A DNA stretch of 64,000 nucleotides, taken from NCBI GenBank assembly GCA_022414725.1, contig CM039462.1:182717657-182781656 (forward strand). Direction: 5' to 3'. Under the pieces are notes generated by a model. That model was not told where the DNA came from and searched no databases. It worked only from the letters and a program-made list of their open reading frames with translations. Each line of letters starts with the position of its first letter. Within the stretch, counting starts at the first letter, position 1. Below, piece after piece: positions 10,841 through 24,600 of this stretch. The stretch is from Microglena sp. YARC (Eukaryota; Chlorophyta; Chlorophyceae; Chlamydomonadales; Chlamydomonadaceae). The translations under genes were made by a program, and so were the position numbers.

Positions 10841-11853
10841 CGAGGTTGGCAGGTGCTATGTATGCAGAGATAGATAACAACAGTGTAATATGATAACAAC
10901 AGTGTAATACGATAACAACAGTGTAATACGATAACAACAGTGTAATACGATAACAACAGTGTAATACGATGCAATGTATATAAGGTTGCGGGGTTTATAT
11001 TAGAACAGTGCAGTACGATGCAACAAATGTGATGTTGCGGTGTATATATATGAATAGTGTAGCATGTCACAAGGTATATCATGAAGATGGGTATAAATAG
11101 GAATAGTGCAGTTCGATACAGTGAGCGTATGTGTGCATTGTAGCATGAAACGTGAGCAGGCAGTTGGCAGAGGTTGCGGGCATGTAAACCAGCCTTGTCG
11201 TATTTAAGGTGCTACCTTTCAAGTGCTACATTACGCAGCTTGGTGCCTTGGGGTGCTACGTTAGAGCCTTGTGGTTATGCTTTATGGGCCAAACAGCTGC
11301 TAACTGCACACCGAAGGCTACTAGGAACACTACGGTGCTGCTTCAAGCACAAGTCCTACATTGCATACCTTGGTGTTTTAGGGACGCTATATTAGTAGGG
11401 GTCGGCATAGCATTTGATGTTTGGCAGAGGTGAGTATGATATCATATGATATCATACAAATTGCATCATATGATATTGTATTAAAATGGTAACTTTGGCC
11501 TAGTCAGACTTTTAGGGGTGCTATATTAGAGCATTCTGGGGCTGCTGTTTTGGTTGCTGCTGGCTAGAGTGGGTAGTGTGGGTGTGGCGGCGGAGATGGA
11601 GGGGGGTAAAGGATATGTGTGTGTGTGTCTGTGTGTGTGGTGGTGGGGGGGAGGGTTTGTAATTGGTGGATATGGGAGTAGCACCCAAAGACTACTAGGA
11701 ACACAATGGTGCAAAGTAAAGAAGGAAGGCTAAAGACTGTGAGCAATCCAATCATCATCATCTGTACTGCACTGGTCATTAGTCCCTGAAGAGTCTTAAC
11801 TCATCATCATCTGTATTGTGCAAAAGGTCTCTAGAGACTTTTGACCAAGTCTT
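10841..11853. repeat. Non-coding stretch with a 19-base tandem array
   Basis: From about 10876 to 10970 the unit GATAACAACAGTGTAATAC repeats about five times. Later parts hold loosely repeated GGTGCTAC(A/G)TTA words (11210-11410), a palindromic GATATCATATGATATCAT stretch (11440-11480) and a GTGTGTGT run (11615-11640). No gene seen. Confidence 0.6.
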
Positions 11854-12028
11854 TATAGCAATTCAGGGGATGAACTGGACAAAACGTTTCCGCGAGAACT
11901 CATACTTCGTACTTCGTCGAGAATTTTGGCCTGGAAATCCGAGAATTCTCGGCAATTTGGCCTGGAATTCTCGAGAATTCTCGATAAAGTATGAAACGTT
12001 TGTCCAGATCATCCCCTGAATTGCTATA
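11854..12028. mobile_element. Foldback (palindromic) element, 175 bases
   Basis: The left arm TATAGCAATTCAGGGGATGA is mirrored by the right arm ending TCATCCCCTGAATTGCTATA. The pairing continues inward through CTGGACAAAACGTTTC for about 36 bases. The centre is built of GAGAATTCTCG-type palindromes. The outer TA could be a Tc1/mariner-type target, but no transposase is present. The ends are well preserved, so the insertion may be young. Confidence 0.75.
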
Positions 12029-12384
12029 ACTTGAACACAAATGCCAAGCTCTCGAGAAGTCGAACAAGCCCATAAATAAACGTCGTTGTCGATAACTACA
12101 TGCTCCAAACAGTGTATTCCCCCTTTTTTACTAAGGCATGTCTCGAAAATGTGTACACTCACTAGGACAATCATAGGTGTTGTGCAAAATGTACCTAAAG
12201 ACTTTTGTCCAAGTCTTGGACTCATATCTGGGCATGTCTCAAAAGTGTGTACACTCACTAAGGACACTAAGGTGCTATGCTACCAAACCTGTTCCTGCCA
12301 TTAAAGAAACCTTGTGTGTACTCCCTGAAACGGCAAATTTCTGTGAGCACTCATACTTTGATCAAAAAATGTGCTTCTGAAATA
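12029..12384. repeat. Direct repeat pair flanking the foldback element
   Basis: Two words, TGTGTACACTCACTA and ACTTTTG(A/T)CCAAGTCTT, occur both near 11825-11852 or 12150 and again at 12195-12260, which suggests a diverged duplication of about 100 bases. No coding signal. Confidence 0.5.
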
Positions 12385-12999
12385 GCAAGGAGGTATAAAT
12401 GACTCAGTGTGTGTGCTTCTGAAATAACATGGAGGTATACAGGACTATATGTGTGTGCTTGTGATATAACATGGAGGACTCTACGTGTGTGCTTCTGAAA
12501 TAGCAAGGAGGACTCTATGTGTGTGCTTGTGAAAGAGCATGGAGGTATACAGGACTCTATGTGTGTGCTTGTGATATAACATGGAGGACTCTATGTGTGT
12601 GCTTGTGAAAGAGCATGGAGGTATACAGGACTCTATGTGTGTGCTTGTGATATAACATGGAGGACTCTATGTGTGTGCTTGTGAAAGAGCATGGAGGTAT
12701 ACAGGACTCTATGTGTGTGCTTGTGATATAACATGGAGGACTCTATGTGTGTGCTTGTGAAAGAGCATGGAGGTATACAGGACTCTATGTGTGTGCTTGT
12801 GATATAACAAGGAGGACTCTATGTGTGTGCTTGTGAAAGAGCATGGAGGTATACAGGACTCTATGTGTGTGCTTGTGATATAACATGGAGGACTCTATGT
12901 GTGTGCTTGTGAAAGAGCATGGAGGTATACAGGACTCTATGTGTGTGCTTATGATATAACATGGAGGACTCTATGTGTGTGCTTCTGAAATAGCATGGA
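12385..12999. repeat. Minisatellite, about 76-base composite unit
   Basis: Two half units alternate: one with GTGCTTGTGAAAGAGCATGG and GTATACAGGACTCTATGTG, the other with GTGCTTGTGATATAACATGG and AGGACTCTATGTG. Seven to eight composite units are very similar, while the first units (12385-12480) are diverged. Confidence 0.85.
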
Positions 13000-13400
13000 T
13001 TTATCAACTTACTGGGCAACTAGATGTGATGGACATGTTCTCACCATTGTTTGGGATGTTTTTACAAAACTCGGGGATTTGAAGGGATTTGTTTTGCAAT
13101 TTGGGGATGTTAGGGGATTTGATACATAAACTTTGGATAAAGGGAATTTGGGGATTTTATAATTAATTTGGGGACAGTAGGGGATTTGTTGTATAAACAT
13201 GGGAATTTTGGGGATTTTGTAATCAATTTTGGGGTGTATGGGGATTTGTTGTTTACAAATATGAGAATTTTAGAGATTCTTAAATCAATTTGGGGATGTT
13301 AGGGTATGTGTCGGATGAACTTGGGATTTGGGGATTTTTTTTAATCAATTTGGGGATGTTTTGGGGATTGGTTTCATCAACTTACTGGACATCTAGAAGG
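13000..13400. repeat. Degenerate array of TTTGGGGAT-rich units
   Basis: Five to six diverged units of about 60 bases contain AATTTGGGGATGTTAGGGGA and AAACATGGGAATTTTGGGGA-like words. No coding signal. Confidence 0.7.
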
Positions 13401-13529
13401 GATAGTCATCTTCTATACGTAAAGACACTATTTCATTTTTTTTTGCTGGTCGAGCCAGGAGTCCATGCACAGCTGACAATGAGGATAGGCCTTGCCAGGC
13501 TTTTATTGAAGGTGCTACTTGTAGCACAA

Positions 13530-13760
13530 TTGAACAAGTTATATGCAGTATCGCAAGCGACGCGGGAAATTGGCGGAGTGTGTTGGCAACGGAACGACAG
13601 GTGGCACCGATGGAGCTGACTGAAGCCAGTTAGTCATGAGACAGTCGGCTGACATGTCAGCCTTCAATATTTTTGTCGGTCAGTCGGTGGGTCAATCGGA
13701 CGCACATACGGACAACGGGGTGAATCTGGGGGCTCCCACCCCCTAGGAGGGGTGGCCTCT
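13530..13760 (-). mobile_element. Dispersed repeat of the GTCGCAAGCGACGC family
   Basis: The order GCAAGCGACG, AACGACAGGTGGCACC, GACATGTCAGCC, GTCAGTCGGTGGG and GGGGGCTCCCACCCCC is the reverse of the element at 35077-35271 and matches 59636-60030 and 62345-62560. The family has no open reading frame. Confidence 0.65.
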
Positions 13761-13869
13761 GCCAAACATACATGCCTTGGTGTCTTCAGAGTTGAGGTTT
13801 GGGGGCAAAAAAGCTTCTGGCAGAACCCCATGATATTGGGAGCACAATGGTGCTACGTTAAGGCACTGC

Positions 13870-14070
13870 TTCCTTTCCTTCAATATATCCCTGGGCCTTA
13901 CCAGCATCAGCGCCAGCACCATTCAAAATACCCCTGGGTCTTACCAGCACCCGCGCCAGCACCAGCATCTTTCAAAATACCCCTGGGCCTAACCAGCACC
14001 AGCACCAGCACCTTTCAAAATACCCCTGGGCTTTACCAGCACCAGCAACTCCGGTCCAATCTGTTGCAAT
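13870..14070 (+). repeat. Four units of about 38 bases (CAGCACC...TTTCAAAATACCCCTGGG)
   Basis: Units carry TTTCAAAATACCCCTGGG, then TTACCAGCACCAGC-like words. The second half of each unit resembles the GCCAGCACC triplet repeats. A coding origin was not recognised. Confidence 0.65.
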
Positions 14071-14149
14071 GGCAGGTTGCACTCGCGCTGCTTGCTCACT
14101 GTGCTCACTGCTCAACCCTTCGACCTTCAGCATACATTGGGATGTGATA

Positions 14150-15440
14150 CAAATGCTAAAATGCACTTCACACGCACAACAGCTTGGGCCTCATGTGGAC
14201 TAGGGTTTTCTTGAAGGTGCTACATGTAGCACAAGTGCTAACGTACGTAACTTCCAGTTGTGGGAGTGCTGCGTAGGCCCCCCAAACACACACCCACCCA
14301 CAACCCAACCCATGTACAGCCTCTCATCTAACCTTCTCTCCCGAATAAGACTGTCAACGTCAACTTACTAACTTATCTCTCCTAGATGAACGATTGATGA
14401 TAGTGCACCTGCATGTGTCCCCACCCCCATCCCCCCAGCCCACCCCTCAACAGCCCCTCGTCCTACCTGCACTCGAAGTGAGGGTTTTGAATTCGTGCTA
14501 AATCAAGCTTCCCTCTTCTCCGCAATTCGGTAGATAGCGGGTGGGCTCGTAACATGGCGTGCTCACATGCAGGTACGACGGAGAAGATAATTCGGCCGCC
14601 AACTCTAACCCTTTCTAACTGCCGAGCACCAAAGTCCGGTTCTCGTCGTTGTTTTAAGTCAAGTCCCAGAATAATGCGCCAGAGTTACTGATTCATGCCG
14701 CGTGATGGCAGCAATGAAGCGGAAGCAAATCTTGGCCTCGCTACAAACAGCCCGGAAGTACTGCACGGAAATCAAACTGCTAGATTGGCAGAAGCGACAA
14801 CTGGAGAGGTGTAAAGTAGTTGCGAGCAGGTAATTGCGAAGGAGATGGATTGCCTGAGCTCGGGGGAGCGAATTATGCACTTAGGTGTGGATAAGATATG
14901 TGATGCGGAGACTCATGCGAAGTCCCTAGGTGCAATCAGACGCTTAAGCAGCACACTAATTAGCAGGGCTTCATTTGGTTTGGGCGCTGCAGCAAGCAGC
15001 GGCCGTAAGTTTTGGGTGCACACTTTTTTGATTCGATTGATCGATATGCATGACCTAGCTGGACGGAGGCACCGCAGGAAGTCGGCATTTTTCGGACGAT
15101 TTCTGTTTGGATGATTTATTGCGGAGGACGTCAACTCTAATGTTCCATGTTACAGCTCCCAAAAGTCAGGGTCGGGAGACGACCTCGCGGAAACTGGAAA
15201 GTCATAACAGTCTGGTCGTGACAAGTGAAGGCCCGGGGACCAGGCCGACCAGGCCCGACCAGGCCCGACCAGGCCCGACCAGGCCCGACCAGGCCCACCA
15301 GGCCCGGTGTGGGACAACTCACAATTCTGGCCCTGCCCGGCCCTGCCCCTGCCCCTGGGCCCTGCCCTGGTCGGAACTGTCCTAGTCATTACGTTATGAC
15401 ATCATCAGGCAGGCCCATGGGCTCAAGCCAAGTCACCTGG
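14150..15440. other. About 1.3 kb without a recognisable gene; 10-base GGCCCGACCA array
   Basis: Open frames here (up to 92 codons) show no familiar motif and no splice structure. From about 15238 to 15300 the unit GGCCCGACCA repeats five to six times, followed by CCCTGCCC repeats. The region precedes the SOUL gene and may hold its distal promoter. Confidence 0.5.
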
Positions 15441-15623
15441 GCGTACACGCTATATTTATCAGAAGCTCCACCTCTCAACCCCATTTTCTACCCCGATTTC
15501 TACCTCCTCTACAAGCTCATCCACGCTGTAACAATTCTTTCACTACAAGCTCATCCACGCCAATTTGGCGCACTGCTTTCTGTCTTTCCTTCTTTCCTTC
15601 ACCAGCAAGCGCCGTTGCGGGAA
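15440..15623 (+). promoter_or_regulatory. Putative promoter and 5' untranslated region of the SOUL gene
   Basis: A TATA-like CTATATTTATC stands near 15450, about 170 bases before the ATG at 15624. A pyrimidine-rich leader follows, containing a repeated ACAAGCTCATCCACGC word (near 15510 and 15546). The placement fits a core promoter; the transcription start is inferred, not seen. Confidence 0.4.
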
Positions 15624-18600
15624 ATGTCGTCCATCTTCGGCTCCATCACCTCGGAGACCCCGAAATACGAGGTGGCCCAAAAGTGTGGCACGTTCGAAGT
15701 CCGGTGAGTTCAACCAGATGCCTGCCTCGCTACCATGCTAGCCGCGCCCACGAGCGGTTCAACACACGCATGCATGTTACCTTGTGCGGTGTTTTTTGTT
15801 TTGTGGACCAGGAGAAGGTGTGTGGAAGGCAAGTGTGAAGAAAACGCAAGTCCGACGCAAGCCCTGCGGCAGGTCTGCGGCCTGGGTCTGCGGTACCGGT
15901 ACAGGAGTTAAAACTGGATTTCGCCGGGGCCCTCTGAAGCATTTGTTTTTATTTCCTCCTGAACCTGGCGGAAGGTACGAGGTGTCGGCAGGGACGGGGC
16001 CAGGGCCCGGGGCCAGGGTGGAACCAAGCCGTACCTGATCGACCAGCAGGCTTCGAAAAAAACCCAGCATGTTACTATGAGTCTATCGTGCTGCGTTAAG
16101 ACACCGCTTGAAGACACCGGTTCCTTTCCCGACAAAACCCTGCCAACTGTCCTCCACATGTGCCCGTAGCTTGACGAAGTGGGGACAACAAGAAAAATGT
16201 TTCAGGGGACATGACTAACATCACCAACATCAGGAGAGAAAACACCCATGCCCCATGCCCTACCCCTACACAGCCCTACACCAAAGAAAGTGTGTCCATA
16301 AGGTATTATGATGATGATGATATTTTTTACTGGTGCCTTACTGAACTCCAAATGTGCCCTCGGCTTGACGTTGTGCCCTCGGGGTTTTTCCCAGTGCCCT
16401 TGGCTTGACGGAGTTCCCTCTAGGATTTTCCTGGTGCGCTTGGTAATGCCCCGCTAACTTAACCCTTCCCAGGGAATACCAGAAATGTTTCACTATATGT
16501 AGCGATCGCTACTTAAGACCCTGTTTTGGCCCTAATTGCCATCAAACAAAAATGGGCCTAAAAAGGTATAGTAAGCTAGAACGGAACGTCTGACCCCGTA
16601 ATGGCCTGAATTGCCGCTCTAAAAAAATGGGCCTAAAAAGCTATGAAAAGCTACAACAACACTGTCCCTGGAGGAGGCCAGTAACCATTAAGTTAGAAAA
16701 AAAAACTTTCAGATTTGAAAAAAATATCCGTGGGGTGCATATAATTAGTTGCCTTGTGATTTCGTTTTTGAGTTGTCATCAAATTTGATATGATGCTTGC
16801 GTTGTTTAACCATTTGTCTAAAGAAGCTGAAGGCAAACATTTGGGTTTGGAAAAAGATGCACGCCAGCTGCCGCCAGCTCACTATTACCCATGCACGCCA
16901 GCTGCCGCCAGCTCACTATGACCCATGCACGCCAGCTGCCGCCAGCTCACTATGACCCATGCACGCCAGCTGCCGCCAGCTCACTATGACCCATGCACGC
17001 CAGCTGCTGCCAGCTCACTATTACCCATGCACGCCAGCTGCCGCCAGCTCGCTATGACCCATGCACGCCAGCTGCCGCCAGCTCACTATTACCCATGAAC
17101 TCATCATTGCCCTTGCAGCAAGTACGCCAAGCAGACTCGTTCTGAGTACACGCATCAAATAACTACTAGCTACATAGATGGCAACATAATCTCCCCATCA
17201 CCCTTGAACGCACCATTGCCCTTGCAGCACATACGTCAAGCAGATCTGTACTAAGTAAACCCATTAAATACTTACCAGCTACACAGATGGCAACATGAAC
17301 TCACCATTACCCCTGCAGCTTGCACGCCAAGCAGCTTGGTGCTGACACGCATCAAATAGCTATCAGCTCCGTGGATGGCAACACAAAGTCACCATTACCC
17401 ATGAACGTACTATTGCCCCTGCAGCACGTACGCCGAGCAGATCTGTGCTGAGTACACACATCAAATACCTACCAGCTCCGTGGATGGCAACACAAACTCA
17501 CCATTACCCATGAACTCACTATTGCAGCACGTACGCCAAGCAGATCCGTGCTGAGTACACACATCAAAGACCTGCCAGCTATCCATATGACAACATGAAC
17601 TCACCATCACCCATTAACGCACCATCATCCACGAGCTCTCCATTGCCCTTGCAGCACGTACGCCAAGCAGATCCGTGCTGAGTACACGCATGAAATCCCT
17701 ACCAGCTCCGTGGATGGCAACATGGGCACATCATTCAGGACTTTGGCTGGCTATATCTTTGGTGAGTTCTGCTGCTTTCATCATGGGTATCTCGTTTTTA
17801 TCTTGTCTTTTTATTTTGTTGTATTTTATTTATTGTATTGTGAGTTCTGCTGCTTTCATCGTGGGTTTCTCGTTTTTTTTTCCATTTGGTCTGCTGCTTC
17901 CATCATCACTATGAACAGTCAAATTCTGAGCATTCCTATCCAAATAAACTTGATCCTATCTCTTCATACATTCATGGATAAACAGTCAAATATGCAAATG
18001 CAAACAAAACCGCTAGCTGACATCATTCCAGACTTTGGCCGGCTATATCTTAAGTGAGTTTTGCTGCTTTCATTTTGGGGCTACTCATGGCAGCTTCCAA
18101 TCAGCTCCATCAGCCAGCCACCGGATCAAGCTCAAAGTTTTCAGCTGCACTAGAATGCCCACCATGTTGGCTTTCAGACGTACTAGCTAGCTTCTGGTTG
18201 GACCCAAAGATGGGTAAAGAGAGCTGCCTAGAAGCTGCTACGCGTAGCCCAAAGAACACAAGCTGACAGTTACCACGGGGGTGCAAATTGGTTGGGAGAA
18301 GCTGGTCAGCATTCACCTGATCAGCACTTATTTTCCTCAACCACCTTAACCACCACAACTTGAACCAACTAAACCCTAAACTACCTAGACCCAAGTTGTG
18401 ACCAGCTAAGTGCTGACCAGCTTTCCCCAACCAAACTACACAGGTAAAAACACTGTGCAAGGGTCGGACAAAAATGAGAAAGTAGCCATGACAGCACCGG
18501 TGAGTCACTTTTAGCTAATTGGCCCACCATATGCCAACTTTGGAGGTGGGTTCGCGAAACATTTCACTTTCGACCACACATGCCTGGTTACAGAGACAAA

Positions 18601-21600
18601 GATTGCGACCTTCTAAAGCGGTATACAGCGTGCGAGGGGGTGTTTGTGACTCAACACGCCCAAAATGTTAATTGACGCCCAGTGTACTACCCACAAGGCA
18701 CGCTTATTACCCGTAATACACACCCAGGACGAATATTGGGTGATTTAGGTTTAGGACTTTGGGTACTCTCTCATGCTGGTCCTCGTGCTAATGCCAATGC
18801 TAACGCTTATATTAAATATATATGCAGGTATAGCAAACAATATTTAAATACCGGTATAAAATATGGTACTTGACAACCCTGCCCATGTACCCATAGGTCA
18901 TGAGAACATGCCATCTGAGAACCCTATAACCTATCCATGTACCCATAGGTCATGAGAACATGCCATCTGAGAACCCTATACCATATCCATGTACCTATAG
19001 GTCATGAGAACATGCCATCTGAGAACCCTATACCCTATCCATGTACCCATAGGTCATGAGAACATGCCATCTGAGAACCCTATACCCTATCCATGTACCC
19101 ATAGGTCATGAGAACATGCCATCTGAGAACCCTATACCCTATCCATGTACCCATAGGTCATGAGAACATGGCATCTGAGAACCCTATACCCTATCCATGT
19201 ACCCATAGGTCATGAGAACATGCCATCTGAGAACCCTGTACCCTATCCAAGTATCCATAGGTCATGAGAACATGCCATCTGAGAACCCTATACCCTATCC
19301 ATGTACCCGTAAGTCATGAGATCATGCCGTCCGATAACCCTTAACCCTACAAATGTACCCATAGGTCAAGATGAATATGCCGTCCGATAATCCTAAACCC
19401 TTAACCCTACCAATGTACCCATAGGTCATGATGAATATGCCGTCCGATAACCCTAAACCCTACCCATGTTCCCATGTTCCTACGTACCCATAGGTCATGA
19501 GAACATGCCGTCCGATAATCCTTAACCCTTAACCCTGCCCATGTACCCATAGGTCATGATGAATATGCCATCCGATAATCCTAATCCCTAAAACCTACCA
19601 ATGTACCCTTAGGTCATGATGAAAATGCCGTGTGATAATCCTAACCCCTAAACCCTTCCCATGTACCCTTAGGTCATGAGAGCATGCCGTCCGATAACCC
19701 GAAACCCTTAATCCTACCCATGTACCCATAGGTCATGATAAATATGCCATCTGAGAACCCTAAACCCTTTCCATGTACCCATAGGTCATGATTACATGCC
19801 GTCCGATAACCCTACACCCTACCCATGTACCCATAGGTCATGATAAATATGCCGTCCGATTATCCTAACCCCTAAACCCTACAAATGTACCCTTAGGTCA
19901 TGATGAATATGCCGTCCGATAATCCTAAACCCTAATTCATACCGATGTACCCATAGCCCTACACCCTACCCGTGTACCCATAGGTCATGATGAATATGCC
20001 GTCTGAGAAAGTGGCAATGACAGCACCTGTAATGATGAACACTGATGCCTCTGCCGGGGGGGGCAAGCAATCATTGAAGGTGGGTGCTTTGGCGTGGTTT
20101 GGTTTGGTTTGATTGCATGGTCTGTGTGATGATGAACACTGATGCCTCTGCCGGGGGGGACAAGCAATCATTGAAGGTGAGTGCTTTGGTTTGGCTTGGC
20201 TTGGCTTGGTTTGGCTCTGCCAGGGGGGCAAACTAGAATTGAAGGTGGATGCTTTGGCTTGGCTTGGTTTGGTTTGATTGCATGGTCTATGTGATGATGA
20301 ACACTGATGCTTTTGCCGGGGGGGACAAGCCATCATTGAACATGAGCGCTTTGGTTTGGTTTGGCTTGGCTTGCTTTGGTTTGACTTGGTTTGGCACTGC
20401 CCGGGGGGAGAAGCCATCATTGAACATTAGCGCTTTGGTTTGGCTTGGCTTGCTTTAGTTTGGCTTGGTCTGGCTCTGCCCGGGGGGGGGGGGGGGGGGG
20501 CAAGCCGTCATTGAACATGCGCGCTTTGGTTTGGTTTGGTATAAAATGGAAACAACAGTTTTTTTTTTAGTTGTGAAAGTTTTTTCACCCCAGGAGGTGG
20601 GACTCCCTACACAAACCAGCGGCACCGAGGATTCAGTTTGAATGGCGTTGCCACCAGGGTACTTCAAATGGCCAAATTGGCCAGCGCTTTAGCGCACTCG
20701 AAAACAAAAAAACTGCGCTTTGTAGTGCAAAAAGCGCAAAAATGCTTGCTGCGCCCACAGGGGGTTGCAAAAAACTGCGGTTAAAGCGCAGAGGGGGTCA
20801 AAAAGTCAGCGCTCAAAAGCGCAAAAGCGCGCGCTTTGAATTACCCTGGTTGCCACACTTACAAAAGAGTAGGCGCACTTAGGGGATTTGTATGGAACGG
20901 AATGGAACGGATGGGGTGGATGGAAGAGGCGTGTAGAGGAATGATTGTTTGATAGTATGTTGAATGCTAAAGGATTGGACAGTGCGCACAGTGAGCAAGC
21001 AGTGTGTGTGCAACCTAACATTGTGGCACATAGAACTTGACAGACAGACAGACAGACATGCGTACATACATACACACACTCCACTATATAACATTGATAT
21101 CAGTAATAAGATCAGGCCAGTCTAGGAATTGTCTGTTCAGTGTGATACATGTACACGAGCATCACTTTTATTTTCAGCTACAAGCAACAGCAGCTTGTAG
21201 GCAGCATGATTTTTTTTAATCCCGCAGAGGGCTTTGTTTCTGCCTACACAGCTAACCATGGAAACACTCCCCTCCACCAATCATTGATTTCACTCTATAC
21301 CACAGAGGGCCTTCATCATGCCAAGCCAGTACAGCATGGAAACACTTCCCGTCCCCAATCATTGATTTCACTCTATCCTTTGAACCTCATACATGTTTCT
21401 CTATCCTCCGCAGATGGCCTTCATCATGCCAAGCCAGTACACTATGGAAACACTCCCAGTCCCCAATCATTGATTTCACTCTATTACGCAGATGGCCTTC
21501 ATCATGCCAAGCAAGTACACCATGGAAACACTCCCCGTTCCAAAGGACGCAAACGTCAATTTGGTTGAGGTGCCAGAGCACAAGGTATGTATGTTACATG

Positions 21601-24600
21601 TTTACCTGCTTTGAGCATTCTGTTGCACTGCATGTTCTTGTTTGCAACTGAAATGTATGTTATGTGTATTTGCTCCCTTACTTGCACCCTTGAGAACCAA
21701 TCCACGTTCAACAAATTGCTCGATGGCAGAGCTCCTTGAACGACGGAGGTGCCGGGTTCGAATCCTAACGGGTGCGCTTAAGTGTTCGCGGTTGCTGTCA
21801 ACCGTCATGGTAGCTTTGTCCAGGTAAAGTAGCAGCCCGTTCCCTACCGCTGAAGCCGAGGCTTCCTCGGTACCACACCCCAGCTGGCGTTATCGTTACT
21901 TTTTCCACCCTCGAGGTCCTGCAGGGCAATGTGAGACTAGGTTGTCCTACCTGGTGAGCTGGTACCCTGCAGTGGATAGGACCATTGCTAGCCTAGTCTC
22001 ACTCGAGCACTTAGCACCTCTTGGGTTGCATCTTAGACCTATGCATTCGCTTCCTGTCTATTTTTGTTACCTTTTCCTGTCTTCCTGTTGTTTCATCATC
22101 TATTTGTATGTCACCTGAGGAGTCCTTTGAGGGCTTTTTCCCGCTATGTATAGCGATCGCTAGTTTTGACCTTGTTTTGGCAAAATTATCGCCATGTAAA
22201 AGTGTTGAAAAAACTCTGCTTAAATGGCCCTAAAAAGCAATAAAAGCTATAAAAAGCACTAACACGCTGTTCCTGGAGGAGGCCTAGAACCATGAAGCTA
22301 GAAAAAAACCACTTTCAGATTTGAAAACAAAACCGAGTCCTTGGCGGGTTCTGTTTGCATTGGTACGTGCATTGCAGGGTAATTCAAAGCGCGCGCTTTT
22401 GCGCCTTTGAGTGATGATTTTTGACCCCCTCTGCGCTTTAATCGCAGTTTTTTGCAACCCCCTGTGGGCGGAGCAAGCAATTTCTGCGTTTTTTGCACTA
22501 CAAAGCGCAGTTTTTTTGTTTTCAAGAGCGCTACAGCGCTGGCCAATTTAGCCATTTGAAGTACCCTGGTGCATTGGCATTTGCATGATGCGTCGGCATC
22601 AACCCAAGGACGCGTGGGGCATTATCCTTTAGGCTGTTGTCTGTTGGTGAACCGGTACCCTACGTCTGCAGACAACACTACCAGGCCTCATTGATACGAG
22701 CACCTTGGGGGCATACCTGCTTTGTTCATTCAGCTTGTTGCACTGCCTTATCTTGCTTGCAACCTGCCACCTAAATGTATGTCATGTCGTCCAGTACGAT
22801 ATCGTAGATACATCGTAGATATTGAATGATATTGTAGGTACGCTGTATCGTATGAAACGTCGTATGGTGTATCATACAATGTATTGTGCAATATTATGAA
22901 TACCGTATGAAACAGTAATCAATTGTTATATTGTTTGATATCGTAGTTATAATTTTTGATATCGTATGAAACAGTAATTAATTGTTATATTGTTTGATAT
23001 CGTAGTTATATTGTTTGATATCGTATGAAACAGTAATTAATTGTTATATTGTTTGATATCGATATTATTAATACCGTATGAAACAGTAATCAATTGTTAT
23101 ATTGTTTGATATTGTTTAATACCGTATGAAACAGTAATCAATTGTATGCTATATTGTTTGATATCCTACAATATTGTGTTGTTTGATATCCTACAATATC
23201 CTTAAGATCGTATGAAACAGTACTGTATAGTATGATATATCGTTTTATATCCGGTTTTATGTCTAGTTGTATGGTGTATCACGCTATTATCTTGGAACCT
23301 GGACGATATTGATCACCCTAACTATCATGCTTATGCTGTAGTTAGCGATGATCATGCTCTTACATGATAGTCTTGGAACCTGGATGGTATTGATATCTAT
23401 AACAATGATGCGTATGCTGCTATTAGCCATGATCACATCCTTGCATGATAGCCTTGGAACCTGGACGGTATTGATATCTATAACAATGATGCTTATGCTG
23501 CTATTAGCCATGATCACATCCTTGCACGATAGCCTTGGAACCTGGACGGTATTGATAACCCTAACGATGGTGCTTATGCTGCTATTAGCCATGCTCACGC
23601 TCTTGCATGATAGTCTTGGAACCTGGATGATATTGATAACCCTAACGATGCTGCCTATGCTGCTATTAGCCATGATCACGCTCTTGCATGGCCCTCTTGG
23701 AACCTGGACGGTATTGATACCTCTAGGGTGTATGATGATGATTATGCTGCACTTGGCCATACTCACGCTCTTGCATGATAGTCTTGGAACCTGGATGATA
23801 TCGATAACCCTAACGATGCTGCTTATGCTGCTATTAGCCATGATCACGCTCTTGCATGGCCCTCTTGGAACCTGGACGGTATTGATACCTCTAGGGTGTA
23901 TGATGATGATTATGCTGCACTTGGCCATGCTCACGCTCTTGCATGATAGTCTTGGAACCTGGATGATATCGATAACCCTAACGATGCTGCTTATGCTGCT
24001 ATTAGCCATGATCACGCTCTTGCATGGCCCTCTTGGAACCTGGACGGTATTGATACCTCTAGGGTGTATGATGATGACTATGCTGCACTTGGCCATGCTC
24101 ACGCTCTTGCATGATAGTCTTGGAACCTGGATGATATTGATAACCCTAACGATGCTGCTTATGCTGCTATTAGCCATGATCACGCTCTTGCATGGCCCTC
24201 TTGGAACCTGGACGGTATTGATAACTCTAGGGTGTATGATGATGATTATGCTGCACTTGGCCATGCTCACGCTCTTGCATGATAGTCTTGGAACCTGGAT
24301 GATATTGATAACCCTAACGATGCTGCTTATGCTGCTATTAGCCATGATCACGCTCTTGCATGGCCCTCCTGGAACCTGGACGGTATTGATACCTCTAGGG
24401 TGTATGATGATGATTATGCTGCACTTGGCCATGCTCACGCTCTTGCATGATAGTCTTGGAATCTGGATGATATCGATAACCCTAACGATGCTGCTTATGC
24501 TGCTATTAGCCATGATCACGCTCTTGCATGGCCCTCTTGGAACCTGGACGGTATTGATAACTCTAGGGTGTATGATGATGATTATGCTGCACTTGGCCAT

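Noticed and set aside
14845..15114. 90-codon plus-strand open frame as a gene
   Set aside because: It has no recognised motif, no splice sites and no supporting context, and its length is expected by chance.
19370..19980. Telomere-like CCCTAAACCCT strings
   Set aside because: They are irregular filler between splice-edge copies in the middle of a gene, not a terminal uniform array.
18880..19983. CRISPR-like spaced repeats
   Set aside because: The host is eukaryotic, the spacers are variants of the same sequence, and the unit is explained as an exon edge. The same holds for the 12385 and 61500 arrays.
21715..21785. tRNA gene with perfect B-box
   Set aside because: The T stem is mismatched and no acceptor stem is found. 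It sits in a multi-copy repeat, so SINE is the better call.
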